Below, in pieces: positions 9,848-19,108 of a stretch of DNA of 64,000 bases. The notes beneath the pieces were generated by a model, which saw only the letters and a program-made list of their open reading frames with translations, ran no database searches and was not told the origin of the DNA. The stretch comes from Anaerotruncus sp. MC2020 (GTDB lineage: Bacteria > Bacillota > Clostridia > Oscillospirales > Ruminococcaceae). A program made the position numbers and the translations under genes. The DNA is taken from assembly GCA_000701945.1 (NCBI GenBank), contig KL370842.1, positions 1 through 64,000 on the forward strand. Direction: 5' to 3'. Within the stretch, counting starts at the first letter, position 1; every line of letters starts with the position of its first letter.

Positions 9848-11188
9848 GTGTTTCAGACACTGAAACGTGCTTGGAGCGTTCCCGAGATAAGGAAAAAGCT
9901 TTTATACACATTACTCATGGTCATAATCTTCAGATTGGGAAGCGCTATCGCAGTTCCCTATCTCAATACAGAGGTAGTCAATGCCTGGATGGACAGCAAT
10001 GCCGTAAACGGCAACTTCCTTGAGTACCTCAACACCATCACAGGTGGTGCTCTCTCTCAGGCAACAATATTCTCACTTTCGATCACGCCTTACATCAATG
10101 CGTCGATCATCATGCAGCTCCTCACCTACGCGCTCCCGCCTCTCGAGAGGCTCAGGGACGAGGGCGAGGAAGGCAGAAAGAAGCTCAACAAGATAACAGC
10201 GGCAGTTGCGCTCGTCCTCTCGGTAGTGCTCGGTGCAGGATACTATATGATCCTCAGACGTATGACGGGAGTTCAGGACAACGACGGCAATCTCCTCGGA
10301 GATGCGCTCAAGTATTCTGACGGCGGCTACGGTATATTCGCGGCTATCGTTATAATCACCACATTCGTTGCAGGCGCTTCATTCGTTGTCTGGATGGGCA
10401 ACCGTATCAGCGACAAGGGTATCGGAAACGGCGTTTCCATGCTCCTCTTCGCAGGTATCGCAGCCCGCTTCCCTGTTGACGCAGGCAAGCTCATCGGTTA
10501 CACCATCGACGAGCCTTCCAAGTACCTCTGGGTAACACTCGGATACCTCGTATTCATCATCTTCGAGTTTGCGTTCATCGTATTCATGAATGAGGCTGAA
10601 AGACGTATCCCGATCCAGTACGCTAAGCGCGTCGTAGGCAGAAAGCAGTACGGCGGTCAGAAAACGCACATACCCATGAAGGTAATGATGAGCGGCGTTA
10701 TGCCTATCATCTTCGCTATGTCGTTCATGGCTCTCCCCCAGACTATACAGCTCTTCAAGGAGAATCCCCACGACGACAGTTTCTACGCTAAGTTCTGCGA
10801 CTTCTTCTCAACAAGAAGCCTCGGATACGCGGCGATCTATTTCGTACTCATTATCGCGTTCAACTACTTCTACGTTTCGATACAGTACAACCCCGTCGAG
10901 ATAGCTAACAACCTCCGTCAGTCCAACGGCGGCATCCCCGGCATCAGACCCGGTAAGCCCACTGCGGACTACATCCAGAGAGTTCTCTCCAAGATATCTC
11001 TCGTAGGTGCGATATTCCTCGGAATCATCGCTGTTATCCCGATATTCTTCTCAATGGCTGACGAAAAGCTCAACCATATGTCAATGGGCGGTACTACTAT
11101 CCTTATCGCAGTAAGCGTTGCGCTTGAGACCACACGTACACTCGAATCACAGCTTATGATGAGACACCACAAGGGATTCCTTTCATAA
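9848..11188 (+). CDS. secY: Protein translocase subunit SecY
   Basis: Channel subunit of the SecYEG translocon, 446 residues with ten expected membrane segments. Family signatures are ISPYI-like TPYINASIIMQLLTY near residue 80 and the cytoplasmic loop IPIQYAKRV near residue 253. The start is GTG at 9848, two bases past the rplO stop; the ATG at 9846 is out of frame. Location between rplO and adk is the ancestral arrangement. Confidence 0.97.
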   Translation: MFQTLKRAWSVPEIRKKLLYTLLMVIIFRLGSAIAVPYLNTEVVNAWMDSNAVNGNFLEYLNTITGGALSQATIFSLSITPYINASIIMQLLTYALPPLERLRDEGEEGRKKLNKITAAVALVLSVVLGAGYYMILRRMTGVQDNDGNLLGDALKYSDGGYGIFAAIVIITTFVAGASFVVWMGNRISDKGIGNGVSMLLFAGIAARFPVDAGKLIGYTIDEPSKYLWVTLGYLVFIIFEFAFIVFMNEAERRIPIQYAKRVVGRKQYGGQKTHIPMKVMMSGVMPIIFAMSFMALPQTIQLFKENPHDDSFYAKFCDFFSTRSLGYAAIYFVLIIAFNYFYVSIQYNPVEIANNLRQSNGGIPGIRPGKPTADYIQRVLSKISLVGAIFLGIIAVIPIFFSMADEKLNHMSMGGTTILIAVSVALETTRTLESQLMMRHHKGFLS

Positions 11189-11212
11189 GCCCCTGACATG
11201 GAGGACATAAAT

Positions 11213-11848
11213 ATGAATCTTATTTTCTTAGGCGCTCCCGGCGCAGGCAAGGGTACACAGGCTGAGGTCGTTTCCGACACACTGAATATCCCCCAGATCT
11301 CCACAGGTAACATTCTTCGCGAGGCTGCCAAGAACGGCACTGAGTACGGTCTCAAGGCCAAGGCTGCTATGGACGCAGGTGCGCTCGTTTCCGACGATAT
11401 CGTTATCGGTATCCTCAAGGAGCGTATCGCTCAGGACGACTGCAAAGAGGGCTTTATCCTCGACGGTTTCCCGAGAACAGTTCCGCAGGCTGAGGCACTC
11501 GACGCAATGGGTATCAAGATCGACAAGGTAATAGAGATAGACGTAGCAGACGAGACTATCAAGCAGAGAGTTTCGGGCAGACGTGTCTGCCAGGGCTGCG
11601 GCGCTTCTTACCACCTTGAGTACAAGCCCACTAAGGTAGAGGGCGTTTGCGATAAGTGCGGCGACAAGACTATCATCCGCAAGGACGATCAGCCCGAGGT
11701 AGTTCTCGACCGTCTCGCTACTTATCACGAAAAGACAGCTCCCCTCAAGGACTATTACGAGAAGCAGGGCAAGCTTGTTACCGTAAAGGGTCAGGAGGAA
11801 GTTGCTGAAACATCCAAGCTCACACTTGCTGCCGTAGGTGTCAAGTAA
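11213..11848 (+). CDS. adk: Adenylate kinase
   Basis: Cytosolic adenylate kinase (ATP + AMP to 2 ADP), 211 residues, long form. The P-loop [10 protein letters not shown] is at residues 7-16, the AMP-binding DGFPRT near residue 85, and the lid has two CxxC pairs (CQGC and CDKC) typical of zinc-binding Gram-positive enzymes. ATG 11213 is preferred because GGAGG lies 7 bp upstream; an ATG 15 bp earlier overlaps that site. The stop overlaps the map start. Confidence 0.97.
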   Translation: MNLIFLGAPGAGKGTQAEVVSDTLNIPQISTGNILREAAKNGTEYGLKAKAAMDAGALVSDDIVIGILKERIAQDDCKEGFILDGFPRTVPQAEALDAMGIKIDKVIEIDVADETIKQRVSGRRVCQGCGASYHLEYKPTKVEGVCDKCGDKTIIRKDDQPEVVLDRLATYHEKTAPLKDYYEKQGKLVTVKGQEEVAETSKLTLAAVGVK

Positions 11849-12600
11849 TGAGCATAACCATAAAATCAAAGTCCGAATTAGCCATAATGCGTGAGGCAGG
11901 CAAAATAACCTGCGGCGCAATATGGTATGCGGGCGAAAGATTAAAGGCAGGAATGACAACGCTCGACGTCGATAAGCTCGTCGGAGAGTTCTACGCCAGA
12001 CATGGCGTAAAGTCCTGCTTCAAGGGCCTGTACGGATTCCCCGCGAATGCCTGCATCTCGATAAACGAGGAGGTAATCCACGGGATCCCGAAGGCAAGCC
12101 GAAGGTTAAAGGAAGGCGATATAGTAAGCATCGACACAGGAGCCGCCTATAACGGCTTCAACGCCGACAGCTGCTGGACCTTCCCCGTAGGCAAGATTTC
12201 TGATGAGGCAAAGGCATTGCTTGAGGTCACCGAGAAAAGCCTGTTTGAAGGCATCTCGAAGGCTCAGGCGGGCGCAAGAGTCGGAGATATCTCACATGCT
12301 GTAGAAGAATACTGCGCTTCACGAGGCTACGGGATCGTAAGAAATTACTGCGGCCACGGTATCGGCAGAGAGGTACACGAATCACCCGAGGTACCGAATT
12401 GGGGACGTGAGGGTCACGGACCGAGACTGGTATCGGGTATGACGATATGCATAGAGCCCATGATAAACGTCAAGGGCGACGATGTTAAAACTCTCAAGGA
12501 CGGTTGGACCGTGGTTACCAAGAATGGTTCACTGTCAGCTCACTTTGAGCACATGATCGCAATAACTCCTGATGGTCCCGTCATTTTGACACAGCCCTGA
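11848..12600 (+). CDS. map: Methionine aminopeptidase, type I
   Basis: Removes the N-terminal Met from nascent proteins; a metal-dependent pita-bread fold enzyme of 250 residues. The metal ligands can be placed in DTGAAYNGFNADS (two Asp), GHGIGREVHE (His), IEP (Glu) and the final Glu in HFEH. The start overlaps the adk stop (TAATG). Order secY-adk-map-KOW-infA-rpmJ is characteristic of Firmicutes. Confidence 0.97.
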   Translation: MSITIKSKSELAIMREAGKITCGAIWYAGERLKAGMTTLDVDKLVGEFYARHGVKSCFKGLYGFPANACISINEEVIHGIPKASRRLKEGDIVSIDTGAAYNGFNADSCWTFPVGKISDEAKALLEVTEKSLFEGISKAQAGARVGDISHAVEEYCASRGYGIVRNYCGHGIGREVHESPEVPNWGREGHGPRLVSGMTICIEPMINVKGDDVKTLKDGWTVVTKNGSLSAHFEHMIAITPDGPVILTQP

Positions 12601-12614
12601 CGGAGGGAATTATT

Positions 12615-12857
12615 GTGAAGATAAACGTAGGTTCGGTCGTAAAGGCCAATGCGGGACGCGACGGCGGAGGATTCTTCGTCGTGACGGGTCTCGACGGCAA
12701 ATGGTGCTCCATCGCGGACGGCAGGAGCAGAAAGCTCGATAAGCCCAAGCGGAAGAATATGAAGCATATCTCACCGACCGAAAGCATGATAGATATCAAC
12801 GGTATAACTGATAAACAGCTCAGGATAAAGCTCAGAGAGCTGAGCGAGGCTGAGTAA
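12615..12857 (+). CDS. KOW-domain RNA-binding protein (L14e-like)
   Basis: Small basic protein of 80 residues starting at GTG 12615, with GGAGGG 10 bp upstream. The N-terminal half, [20 protein letters not shown] followed by [14 protein letters not shown], resembles the KOW/L14e-type RNA-binding fold. Proteins of this kind sit between map and infA in many Clostridia. A ribosome- or RNA-associated role is inferred; no specific function is known. Confidence 0.85.
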   Translation: MKINVGSVVKANAGRDGGGFFVVTGLDGKWCSIADGRSRKLDKPKRKNMKHISPTESMIDINGITDKQLRIKLRELSEAE

Positions 12858-12870
12858 GGAGGTTGTTCAA

Positions 12871-13089
12871 GTGTCCAAAGAAGATGTGATCGAGGTAGAG
12901 GGCGTTGTAACAGACGCGCTCCCCAATGCAATGTTTAAGGTACAGCTGGAGAACGGTCATGAGGTTCTTTCCCACGTTTCCGGCAAGCTCAGAATGAATT
13001 ATATCAGGATCGTTCCGGGTGATAAGGTGAAGCTCGAAATGTCACCCTACGACCTCACAAAGGGCCGTATCACCTGGCGCGTAAAGTAA
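12871..13089 (+). CDS. infA: Translation initiation factor IF-1
   Basis: IF-1 occupies the ribosomal A site during initiation. The 72-residue product is exactly family length, an S1/OB domain with [12 protein letters not shown] at the start and [20 protein letters not shown] in the middle, ending [10 protein letters not shown]. The start is GTG 12871, with AAGGAGG 9 bp upstream. Confidence 0.98.
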   Translation: MSKEDVIEVEGVVTDALPNAMFKVQLENGHEVLSHVSGKLRMNYIRIVPGDKVKLEMSPYDLTKGRITWRVK

Positions 13090-13130
13090 ACAAGGACTAA
13101 GGTCCGCTATCCGCTAAGGAGGTATTTTCA

Positions 13131-13244
13131 ATGAAAGTCAGACCTTCAGTAAAACCTATTTGCGAAAAGTGCAAGGTTATCAAACGTAAAGGCAGAATCA
13201 TGGTGATCTGCGAAAATCCTAAGCATAAGCAGCGTCAGGGCTAA
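13131..13244 (+). CDS. rpmJ: Ribosomal protein L36
   Basis: Smallest 50S protein, 37 residues. Translation gives [20 protein letters not shown] and then [17 protein letters not shown]. The zinc ligands CxxC, C and H are all present, so this is the zinc-binding form. CTAAGGAGG precedes the ATG. Position between infA and rpsM is standard. Confidence 0.97.
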   Translation: MKVRPSVKPICEKCKVIKRKGRIMVICENPKHKQRQG

Positions 13245-13276
13245 GCCTCAGCTGCAATAATGGAGGTAATAACAAT

Positions 13277-13645
13277 ATGGCAAGAATAGCTGGTGTTGAC
13301 CTTCCCAAGAATAAGAGAATCGAGATTGGTCTCACTTATATCTACGGAATCGGTCGTCAGACTGCAACAAATATCCTCGCTGCCACAGGCGTTGATCCTG
13401 ACGTAAGAGTTAAGGACCTCGCAGAAGAGGACGTAGCTAAGCTGCGTGACTATATCGACGCAAACTACACCGTTGAGGGTGATCTCCGCCGTGAGACAGC
13501 ACTCAACATCAAGAGACTTGTTGAAATTGGCTGCTACAGAGGCGTTCGTCACAGAAAGGGTCTGCCCGTAAGAGGTCAGAGAACCAAGACAAACGCAAGA
13601 ACCCGCAAGGGCCCTGTAAAGACCATCGCAAACAAGAAGAAGTAA
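13277..13645 (+). CDS. rpsM: Ribosomal protein S13
   Basis: Small-subunit protein S13, 122 residues, forming inter-subunit bridges and contacting P-site tRNA. It starts [20 protein letters not shown] and has the C-terminal block [26 protein letters not shown] lies upstream of the ATG. It is the first gene of the classical alpha operon, but no promoter is visible before it, so it is likely read through. Confidence 0.98.
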   Translation: MARIAGVDLPKNKRIEIGLTYIYGIGRQTATNILAATGVDPDVRVKDLAEEDVAKLRDYIDANYTVEGDLRRETALNIKRLVEIGCYRGVRHRKGLPVRGQRTKTNARTRKGPVKTIANKKK

Positions 13646-13659
13646 GGAGGTCATGAGCT

Positions 13660-14064
13660 TTGGCACAGCAGAAAGGTAAAAAGGTCTCTACTATCAGAAG
13701 ACGTAGAGAGCGCAAGAATATCGAAAGCGGCGCAGTTCATATCCAGTCCACTTTCAATAACACAATCGTAACTATCACTGATACTCAGGGCAACGCTATC
13801 TCTTGGGCAAGCGCAGGCGAGCTCGGATTCAGAGGCTCTAAGAAGTCCACTCCCTTCGCAGCTCAGACAGCTGCTGAGACAGCAGCTAAGGCTGCTATGG
13901 AGCACGGTCTCAAGAACGTTGAAGTATACGTTAAGGGACCCGGCGCAGGCCGTGAGGCTGCTATCAGAGCACTCCAGACCGTTGGTCTTGAGGTAAGAAT
14001 GATCAAGGATGTAACTCCTATCCCGCACAATGGATGCCGTCCGCCTAAGAGACGTCGTGTCTGA
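13660..14064 (+). CDS. rpsK: Ribosomal protein S11
   Basis: Small-subunit platform protein S11, 134 residues. Family motifs include [16 protein letters not shown] near residue 27 and the C-terminal [16 protein letters not shown]. The start appears to be TTG at 13660 (AAGGAGG lies 10 bp before it); the nearby ATG at 13653 is out of frame. A TTG start in a highly expressed gene is unusual. Confidence 0.96.
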   Translation: MAQQKGKKVSTIRRRRERKNIESGAVHIQSTFNNTIVTITDTQGNAISWASAGELGFRGSKKSTPFAAQTAAETAAKAAMEHGLKNVEVYVKGPGAGREAAIRALQTVGLEVRMIKDVTPIPHNGCRPPKRRRV

Positions 14065-14085
14065 TGAAAGAGGAGGTAAATTGAA

Positions 14086-14685
14086 ATGGCAGTACAGAAA
14101 GAACCTATTCTTAAGAAGTGCAGATATCTGGGCATCAGCCCCGCTGTAATGGGCGTTTCCAAGAAGGAGTCCATCCGCTTCAAGAATGCAAATAACAGAA
14201 AGAAGATATCCGAATACGGACTCCAGCTCAAGGAGAAGCAGAAGCTGAAGTTCATCTACGGCGTGCTCGAGAAGCAGTTCAGACACTACTTCTCTATCGC
14301 AGAAAAAATGGAAGGCAAGGCCGGTGATAACCTTATCACTGTTCTCGAATCCAGACTTGACAGCGTAGTATACAGAATGGGTCTCGCTCTCACAAGACGT
14401 GAGGCAAGACAGCTCGTTGTTCACAGCCACTATACCGTTAACGGTCAGAAGGTGAACATTCCTTCCTACAGAGTTAAGGTAGGCGACGTTATCGCTCTCA
14501 AGGAGAAGGACAGAACTTCCGAAAAGTTCAAGGCTACAGTTGAAGAGACTAAGGACAGAATCGTTCCTACATGGCTCGATGCCAAGAAGGACGACTTCTC
14601 CGCTACAGTTACTCGTATGCCCTCAGCAGAGGATATTGATTATGAGGTAGCAACACACCTCATCGTCGAGCTGTACTCCAAGTAA
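14086..14685 (+). CDS. rpsD: Ribosomal protein S4
   Basis: Small-subunit assembly initiator S4, 199 residues, and in other bacteria the alpha-operon repressor. It has the S4 RNA-binding domain (SRLDSVVYRMGLALTRREAR near residues 90-109, VNGQKVNIPSYRVKVGD after it). The zinc-binding cysteines of some S4 proteins are absent; only one Cys is present near the start. AGGAGG precedes the ATG. Confidence 0.97.
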   Translation: MAVQKEPILKKCRYLGISPAVMGVSKKESIRFKNANNRKKISEYGLQLKEKQKLKFIYGVLEKQFRHYFSIAEKMEGKAGDNLITVLESRLDSVVYRMGLALTRREARQLVVHSHYTVNGQKVNIPSYRVKVGDVIALKEKDRTSEKFKATVEETKDRIVPTWLDAKKDDFSATVTRMPSAEDIDYEVATHLIVELYSK

Positions 14686-14751
14686 TCGCTGAAGATAACT
14701 TGATATATCAGAACTCGAAAATAATTATTATTGCGAAACAGGAGGGTCATT

Positions 14752-15717
14752 ATGCTGGAAAAGATCAATAAGCCTGATATCGACATCGTCGAGCTTAAAA
14801 GTGACGGCAAATACGGCAAATTCGTTTTAGCACCGCTTGAGCGCGGATACGGTATTACACTGGGCAACAGCCTCAGACGTGTGCTGCTCTCCTCACTTCC
14901 GGGTGTGGCTGTGACTTCCGTAAAGCTCTCGGGTAAGGACGGCACGATCCATCACGAGCTGTCTACGATCCCGGGCGTAAAAGAGGACGTCACAGAGATC
15001 ATCCTCAGCATCAAGGGGCTTACAGCAAAGCTCTACGGCGACGGCCCCAAGACTGTCTATGTAGAGGCTGAAGGCGAGTGCGAAATCACAGCGGGCGATA
15101 TAAAGACCGATTCCGAGGTCAATATACTCGATCCCGGTATGCACATCGCAACGCTGGGTAAGGACGCAAAGCTGTATATGGAGATCACTATCGACAGAGG
15201 CAGAGGCTATGTTTCCGCAGAGCGAAACAAGAAGCAGATCAACCTCCCCGTTGATGTCATCGCTGTTGACAGCATCTATACGCCTGTTCTGAAGGTAAAC
15301 TACACCGTAGAGGATACACGTCTCGGACAGGTTACCGACTATGATAAGCTCACAATGGAGGTATGGACCGACGGTACAATCTCCGCCAAGGAAGCATTAT
15401 CACAGGCAGCCAATCTCCTCAACGAGCATCTAAAGCTGTTCATCGACCTCTCCGAAGAGGCAGGACTTGCTGAGGTCCTTGTTGAAAAGGACGAAAAGGG
15501 TAAAGAAAAAATCCTTGAGATGACCATTGAGGATCTTGACTTATCGGTGCGCTCCTTTAACTGCTTAAAGAGAGCGGGAATCAATACTGTAGATGACCTC
15601 ATCAATAAGTCTGAGGAAGAAATGATGAAGGTTAGAAACCTTGGAAAGAAATCCTTCGACGAGGTCAAGGAAAAGCTCCAGTCACTGGGCTTTGACCTCT
15701 CATCCGAAGAAGAATAA
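14752..15717 (+). CDS. rpoA: RNA polymerase alpha subunit
   Basis: Alpha subunit (321 residues), which nucleates polymerase assembly (N-terminal domain) and contacts UP elements and activators (C-terminal domain). The NTD shows the [19 protein letters not shown] dimer motif near residue 27; the CTD begins around residue 250 with [14 protein letters not shown] and ends with [13 protein letters not shown]. The ATG at 14752 is chosen because AGGAGG lies 8 bp upstream. Confidence 0.98.
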   Translation: MLEKINKPDIDIVELKSDGKYGKFVLAPLERGYGITLGNSLRRVLLSSLPGVAVTSVKLSGKDGTIHHELSTIPGVKEDVTEIILSIKGLTAKLYGDGPKTVYVEAEGECEITAGDIKTDSEVNILDPGMHIATLGKDAKLYMEITIDRGRGYVSAERNKKQINLPVDVIAVDSIYTPVLKVNYTVEDTRLGQVTDYDKLTMEVWTDGTISAKEALSQAANLLNEHLKLFIDLSEEAGLAEVLVEKDEKGKEKILEMTIEDLDLSVRSFNCLKRAGINTVDDLINKSEEEMMKVRNLGKKSFDEVKEKLQSLGFDLSSEEE

Positions 15718-15756
15718 CAAAACCATCACTTAATTAATAGAAAAGGAGTGAAATAC

Positions 15757-16101
15757 ATGCCGGGTACAAGAAAGCTGGGCAGAACATCTGACCACAGAAA
15801 GGCAATGCTCAGAGGCATGGTAACTTTCCTTCTTGAGAACGGTCAGATCGAAACGACTGTTACAAGAGCAAAGGAAGTTCGTGCGGTTGCAGAGAAGATG
15901 ATCACAATCGGTAAGAACACTGATCTGCACTCCAAGCGTCAGGTAATGTCATACGTAACAAAGGAGTCCGTCGCAAAGAAGCTGTTTGACGAGATCTCAC
16001 CCAAGTATGCAGACAGAAACGGTGGTTACACACAGATCGTCAAGATCGGTCCCCGCCGCGGAGACGCTGCTGAAATGGCAATTATCAAACTTGTGGACTA
16101 A
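15757..16101 (+). CDS. rplQ: Ribosomal protein L17
   Basis: Large-subunit protein L17 at the tunnel exit, 114 residues, last gene of the ribosomal cluster. It begins [20 protein letters not shown], diagnostic for the family. ATG 15757 has AAAGGAG 9 bp upstream; a GTG 9 bp earlier sits inside that site. A strong terminator begins 12 bp after the stop codon. Confidence 0.98.
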   Translation: MPGTRKLGRTSDHRKAMLRGMVTFLLENGQIETTVTRAKEVRAVAEKMITIGKNTDLHSKRQVMSYVTKESVAKKLFDEISPKYADRNGGYTQIVKIGPRRGDAAEMAIIKLVD

Positions 16102-16112
16102 TCACATACATC

Positions 16113-16147
16113 ATACGGCTGTCAGGATATCTGGCAGCCGTATTTTT
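16113..16147 (+). terminator. Intrinsic terminator after rplQ
   Basis: A 13-bp stem, ATACGGCTGTCAG paired with CTGGCAGCCGTAT (one G-U), is followed by TTTTTG. It closes the ribosomal operon. Confidence 0.9.
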
Positions 16148-16172
16148 GTAGCGGCGCCATTTGGGCGTCCGC
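16148..16172 (+). repeat. GTAGGGG-flanked hairpin (family B)
   Basis: A degenerate member, GTAGCGGCGCC-ATTTGGGCGTCCGC, of the short GC-rich hairpin family found in most gene gaps of the window. Confidence 0.6.
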
Positions 16173-16201
16173 AAAATCCGAAAACGCCAACGGCTGAATT
16201 T

Positions 16202-16284
16202 TGTAGGGGCGCATTACAGCAAAGCTGCATATAGCATCTCAATCCAAATCAAAGATTTGGTGTGCTGCTTATCCGTGCGCCCGC
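16202..16284 (+). repeat. Dispersed 82-bp branched repeat, copy A2
   Basis: Same element as at 13-94 in the opposite orientation, with two or three substitutions. It has no coding content. Confidence 0.9.
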
Positions 16285-16305
16285 ATTGAAATGTCAGCTA
16301 TCGTG

Positions 16306-16550
16306 TTCGCAAACAATTCACTGGATTGTTTGCGAAGGGCGGATTTTGAATAGAAGTGGATACTTCGCCGCCATAGACGGCGACCAAGGGCTGCTGAACA
16401 GCCCGTCCCCTCTGTCAGCTTCGCTGACATCTCCCCACCCCGTGGGGAGTCACCCTTGGAACCCGCCAAGGACGCTGTCCTTGGAACCTGCGGGGCTCTG
16501 CCCTCGACCCGCAAGCCTTTGAAAAGGCTTGAGCGAAACTTTCGGGTTCG
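16306..16550. repeat. Run of unlike perfect hairpins
   Basis: Non-coding stretch made of successive short inverted repeats. The first is a 31-nt one, TTCGCAAACAATtcactggATTGTTTGCGAA-type, at 16306-16336. Others include GTCAGCTTCGCTGAC, CCCCACCCCGTGGGG, CAAGGACGCTGTCCTTG and AAGCCTTTGAAAAGGCTT. Similar units recur at 38190-38400 and 47568-47730. Confidence 0.75.
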
Positions 16551-16620
16551 CGCGGTAGTTGATACGAGCCGCGAGCAATCACCGCGATTAAAAAAATAAC
16601 CGATTTTCGGCGAAAAACGC

Positions 16621-16649
16621 TTGCATTATCCCTTGGAATGTGTTATAAT
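16621..16649 (+). promoter_or_regulatory. Promoter of yajC
   Basis: TTGCAT at 16621-16626 and TATAAT at 16644-16649 with a 17-bp spacer; the yajC start codon is 43 bp beyond the -10 box. Confidence 0.8.
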
Positions 16650-16691
16650 ATACCTTGCATTGATATTATACGGAAAAAAGGAGTTATAACT

Positions 16692-17189
16692 ATGAAAAGG
16701 AAAATTGCTGCTATCGCAACGTCAGCTATCGTGACCGCTTCATCGGCGATGTACAGCGCAATGAGCGCATTCGCGACTGAGGGCGGCAACGATGCCGCTA
16801 ACGGAGGAAATCAGAAGAATATGCTTCTCACCTTTGTTCTCCCGCTCGGATTCTTCTTCGTGATACTCTACTTCATGCTCATCAGACCGCAGAAAAAGCG
16901 CGAGCAGGAGCAGAAGGAGCTTCAGAGCAATGTCCAGATAGGCGACGAGGTCATCACAACGGGCGGTATCATCGGTATAGTAGTCCGCGTAGCAGAGGAT
17001 AACATCGTTATCGAGACAGGCGGCGAGCGTACCAAGATTCGCATGAAGAACTGGGCGATAGCCGAGAACGTCAGCGCAAAGGAGCGCGCAAAGGCTGCTG
17101 CTCCGAAGAAGAAGACGGCTCTCGAGACTGCTGCGGCAGTGGACGAGACAGATAAGAAGTCCAAGAAGAAGAAAAAGGACGAAGAATAA
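16692..17189 (+). CDS. yajC: Preprotein translocase accessory protein YajC
   Basis: YajC associates with SecDF and aids Sec-dependent export. The 165-residue product has a membrane segment at about residues 45-64, followed by the family motif LIRPQKKREQEQKE and a small soluble domain with GDEVITTGGIIG. It also has a signal-peptide-like N-terminus (MKRKIAAIATSA... ending AFATE), which is longer than in the usual YajC, and a Lys-rich tail. AAAAAGGAG precedes ATG 16692. secDF is not next to it. Confidence 0.92.
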   Translation: MKRKIAAIATSAIVTASSAMYSAMSAFATEGGNDAANGGNQKNMLLTFVLPLGFFFVILYFMLIRPQKKREQEQKELQSNVQIGDEVITTGGIIGIVVRVAEDNIVIETGGERTKIRMKNWAIAENVSAKERAKAAAPKKKTALETAAAVDETDKKSKKKKKDEE

Positions 17190-17194
17190 AAGCT

Positions 17195-17243
17195 AATGCC
17201 TCCGCATAGAATCGTATGAACGATACTATAAGGAGGCATTTTT
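17195..17243 (+). promoter_or_regulatory. Hairpin that spans the terminator and the next ribosome-binding site
   Basis: AATGCCTCC (17195-17203) pairs perfectly with GGAGGCATT (17232-17240), and a second small stem ATCGT/ACGAT lies in the loop. The 3' arm is followed by a T tract and itself contains the GGAGG site of the next gene at 17244. It may terminate yajC transcription, mask translation of the next gene, or both. Confidence 0.65.
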
Positions 17244-17639
17244 ATGCGCCGACACCGTCAGAGCCCTTGGGCGGACCCGATATTCAGCCTTGCCGCGGCA
17301 ATGCTCTGCGGCTGCGGAGCAGCTCTCATATCCGCCGCGGGACTGTCAGCGCTGTCATATTTCGTCCTCAGGAGCACGCAGTTCATCGGCGTATTCGCGT
17401 CAGCGTCGGCAGCAGCAGGAGCTTTCACCGCGGCATACATACTCGGCAGATACCGCCGCCGCTTCGGACTTCTCAGCGGCATAGCGTGCGGAGCCGCACT
17501 ATTTGCAGTCCTGTCGGCAGTCGGACTGTTCGTTGTCGGAGCTCCCGCGGGGATACAAAAACTGCTCCTGTTTGCAGCAGCAGGAGCAGTCGGAGGCGTT
17601 ATGGGAGTGAACTCAAAGCGTCCGAAGGCGCTGATGTGA
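17244..17639 (+). CDS. TIGR04086-type small membrane protein
   Basis: 131-residue protein with four predicted membrane helices and a basic, Arg-rich N-terminus and central loop (GRYRRRFG). Helices are Ala/Gly-rich. The size, helix layout and position next to yajC fit the uncharacterised clostridial membrane family TIGR04086, whose function is unknown. GGAGG lies 7 bp before the ATG but is paired in a hairpin. It ends 3 bp before the stop of the convergent protease gene. Confidence 0.7.
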   Translation: MRRHRQSPWADPIFSLAAAMLCGCGAALISAAGLSALSYFVLRSTQFIGVFASASAAAGAFTAAYILGRYRRRFGLLSGIACGAALFAVLSAVGLFVVGAPAGIQKLLLFAAAGAVGGVMGVNSKRPKALM

Positions 17640-17641
17640 CG

Positions 17642-19078
17642 TCAGAAATCGCCGGAGGTATCGGACATGAGCTTGAATTCGATGTTGTAGTAGCTTATAT
17701 CGCCGTCCTTGGAGACATGAGCGCAGGTAGCGGGTACCTTGTCGCCCGCGCCGTATGAGGCGCTTATTGTGTCGTAGAGGTCGTCGTAGGTCTTGATAGA
17801 TTTGCCGTTTATCGCGGTAATGAAGTCGCCCGCCTTGAGGTCGGTATTGGCGATATCGCAGCTCGGGTCGACAGAGTCGATATAAACGCCCTCGAAGCCC
17901 TCGGGAATGGGGAATCCGAGCTTTTCCTCTATAGTTGCGAGCTTGCTCTCATTGGACATATCAACAAGCGAGATACCTATACGGAAGCGTCCGCCTATGA
18001 AGCCGTTACTGATGAGCTCCTCGATAATTGGCTTTGCGTCGTTGATCGTGATAGCGAAGCCGAGTCCCTCATAGGAGCTGCTGACGTACTTCGAGGAGGT
18101 TATGCCGATGACCTGCCCGTACATATTGACGAGCGCGCCGCCCGAGTTACCTGGGCTGATATCGGCGTTGGTCTGTATGCAGTTCATCTCAAATCCCGTA
18201 GAATCGCTGCGAATCTTACGTCCCGTCGCGGAGACGATACCGTCAGTGACAGTATTCGACAGACCCGCGGGGTTTCCGACGGCGATGACCTTCTCGCCGA
18301 CTATGACCTCATCGGAGTTGCCGAGCACAGCGGGCAGGAGCTCCGCGTTGTTCACCTTGATGACGGCGATATCGGTCTTGGCGTCTCTGCCGACTATCTT
18401 CGCGTTGTATACCTTGTCGTCCGCAGTGTGGACATCGTGATAGCCGTCCGCGAGCAGTACGTGCGCATTGGTCACGATGTAGCCGTCCTTGGAGAGGACG
18501 ACGCCCGAGCCCGTACCCTTGAGCGTCTTTCGGAAGGGGTCGCTGTAGGTGTATATCTCGACAATTGACTCTTTTACCGCCGCCGCCGCGCCTTCGGTAG
18601 TATATCTGCCGTTCTCGTCCACGAAGTTGGAGAGGTCGTTCGCGCCCTCGGGCTTGGAGTCCTGATATAGCACGACATTTGCGCTGCCTATAGCCTCCAT
18701 ATGCTTTTTGCTGCGGAGGATATCGGCGACTATTCCTACCGTACCGAGCACCAGTGCGAGCAGCAGCATGAGGAAGAAGAGGGCGAGGATAGTCCGCTCG
18801 CGAGCAGTGCGGAGCTTCTTTTCCCTGCGCTCCTCATCGGCTTTTATCTCGGCGGCGCTCATCCTGTCATACTCGTCGAAGCCTATCGGCTCGTACATGA
18901 ACGCATCGTATACGGGCTTGCGCGGTCGGCTCTGCTGAGGAGGAGGCGTCTGCTCCTGCTGAGGCTCAGCGGGCTTTTCGTGCTTGGGGATGTAGGGGCG
19001 GCTGACCGCATCGTCAGCTCTATTGTCAGAGGCAGGCGGGACTATTCCGCCGCCTGTATATATGTTGTTATCGTCCAT
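17642..19078 (-). CDS. Membrane-anchored HtrA/DegP-like serine protease with PDZ domain
   Basis: Envelope quality-control protease, 478 residues. An intracellular N-terminal region of about 100 residues, rich in Pro, Gln and charged residues, precedes one membrane helix (about residues 100-122). The trypsin-like domain has the triad His in IVTNAHVLL, Asp in KTDIAVIK and Ser in PGNSGGALV; a PDZ domain follows (DLKAGDFITAINGKSI). AAGGAGC lies 7 bp before ATG 19078. It lies downstream of, and in the same direction as, the kinase/regulator pair, which suggests a common envelope-stress circuit. That link is inference. Confidence 0.92.
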   Translation of the reverse strand: MDDNNIYTGGGIVPPASDNRADDAVSRPYIPKHEKPAEPQQEQTPPPQQSRPRKPVYDAFMYEPIGFDEYDRMSAAEIKADEERREKKLRTARERTILALFFLMLLLALVLGTVGIVADILRSKKHMEAIGSANVVLYQDSKPEGANDLSNFVDENGRYTTEGAAAAVKESIVEIYTYSDPFRKTLKGTGSGVVLSKDGYIVTNAHVLLADGYHDVHTADDKVYNAKIVGRDAKTDIAVIKVNNAELLPAVLGNSDEVIVGEKVIAVGNPAGLSNTVTDGIVSATGRKIRSDSTGFEMNCIQTNADISPGNSGGALVNMYGQVIGITSSKYVSSSYEGLGFAITINDAKPIIEELISNGFIGGRFRIGISLVDMSNESKLATIEEKLGFPIPEGFEGVYIDSVDPSCDIANTDLKAGDFITAINGKSIKTYDDLYDTISASYGAGDKVPATCAHVSKDGDISYYNIEFKLMSDTSGDF

Positions 19079-19108
19079 AATTGCTCCTTGCACAGAGCGC
19101 CTGTTGGG

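Noticed and set aside
16202..16284. tRNA-like cloverleaf
   Set aside because: The element branches, but arm lengths, loop sequences (no TTCG-type T loop, no CCA region) and the missing anticodon arm do not fit a tRNA.
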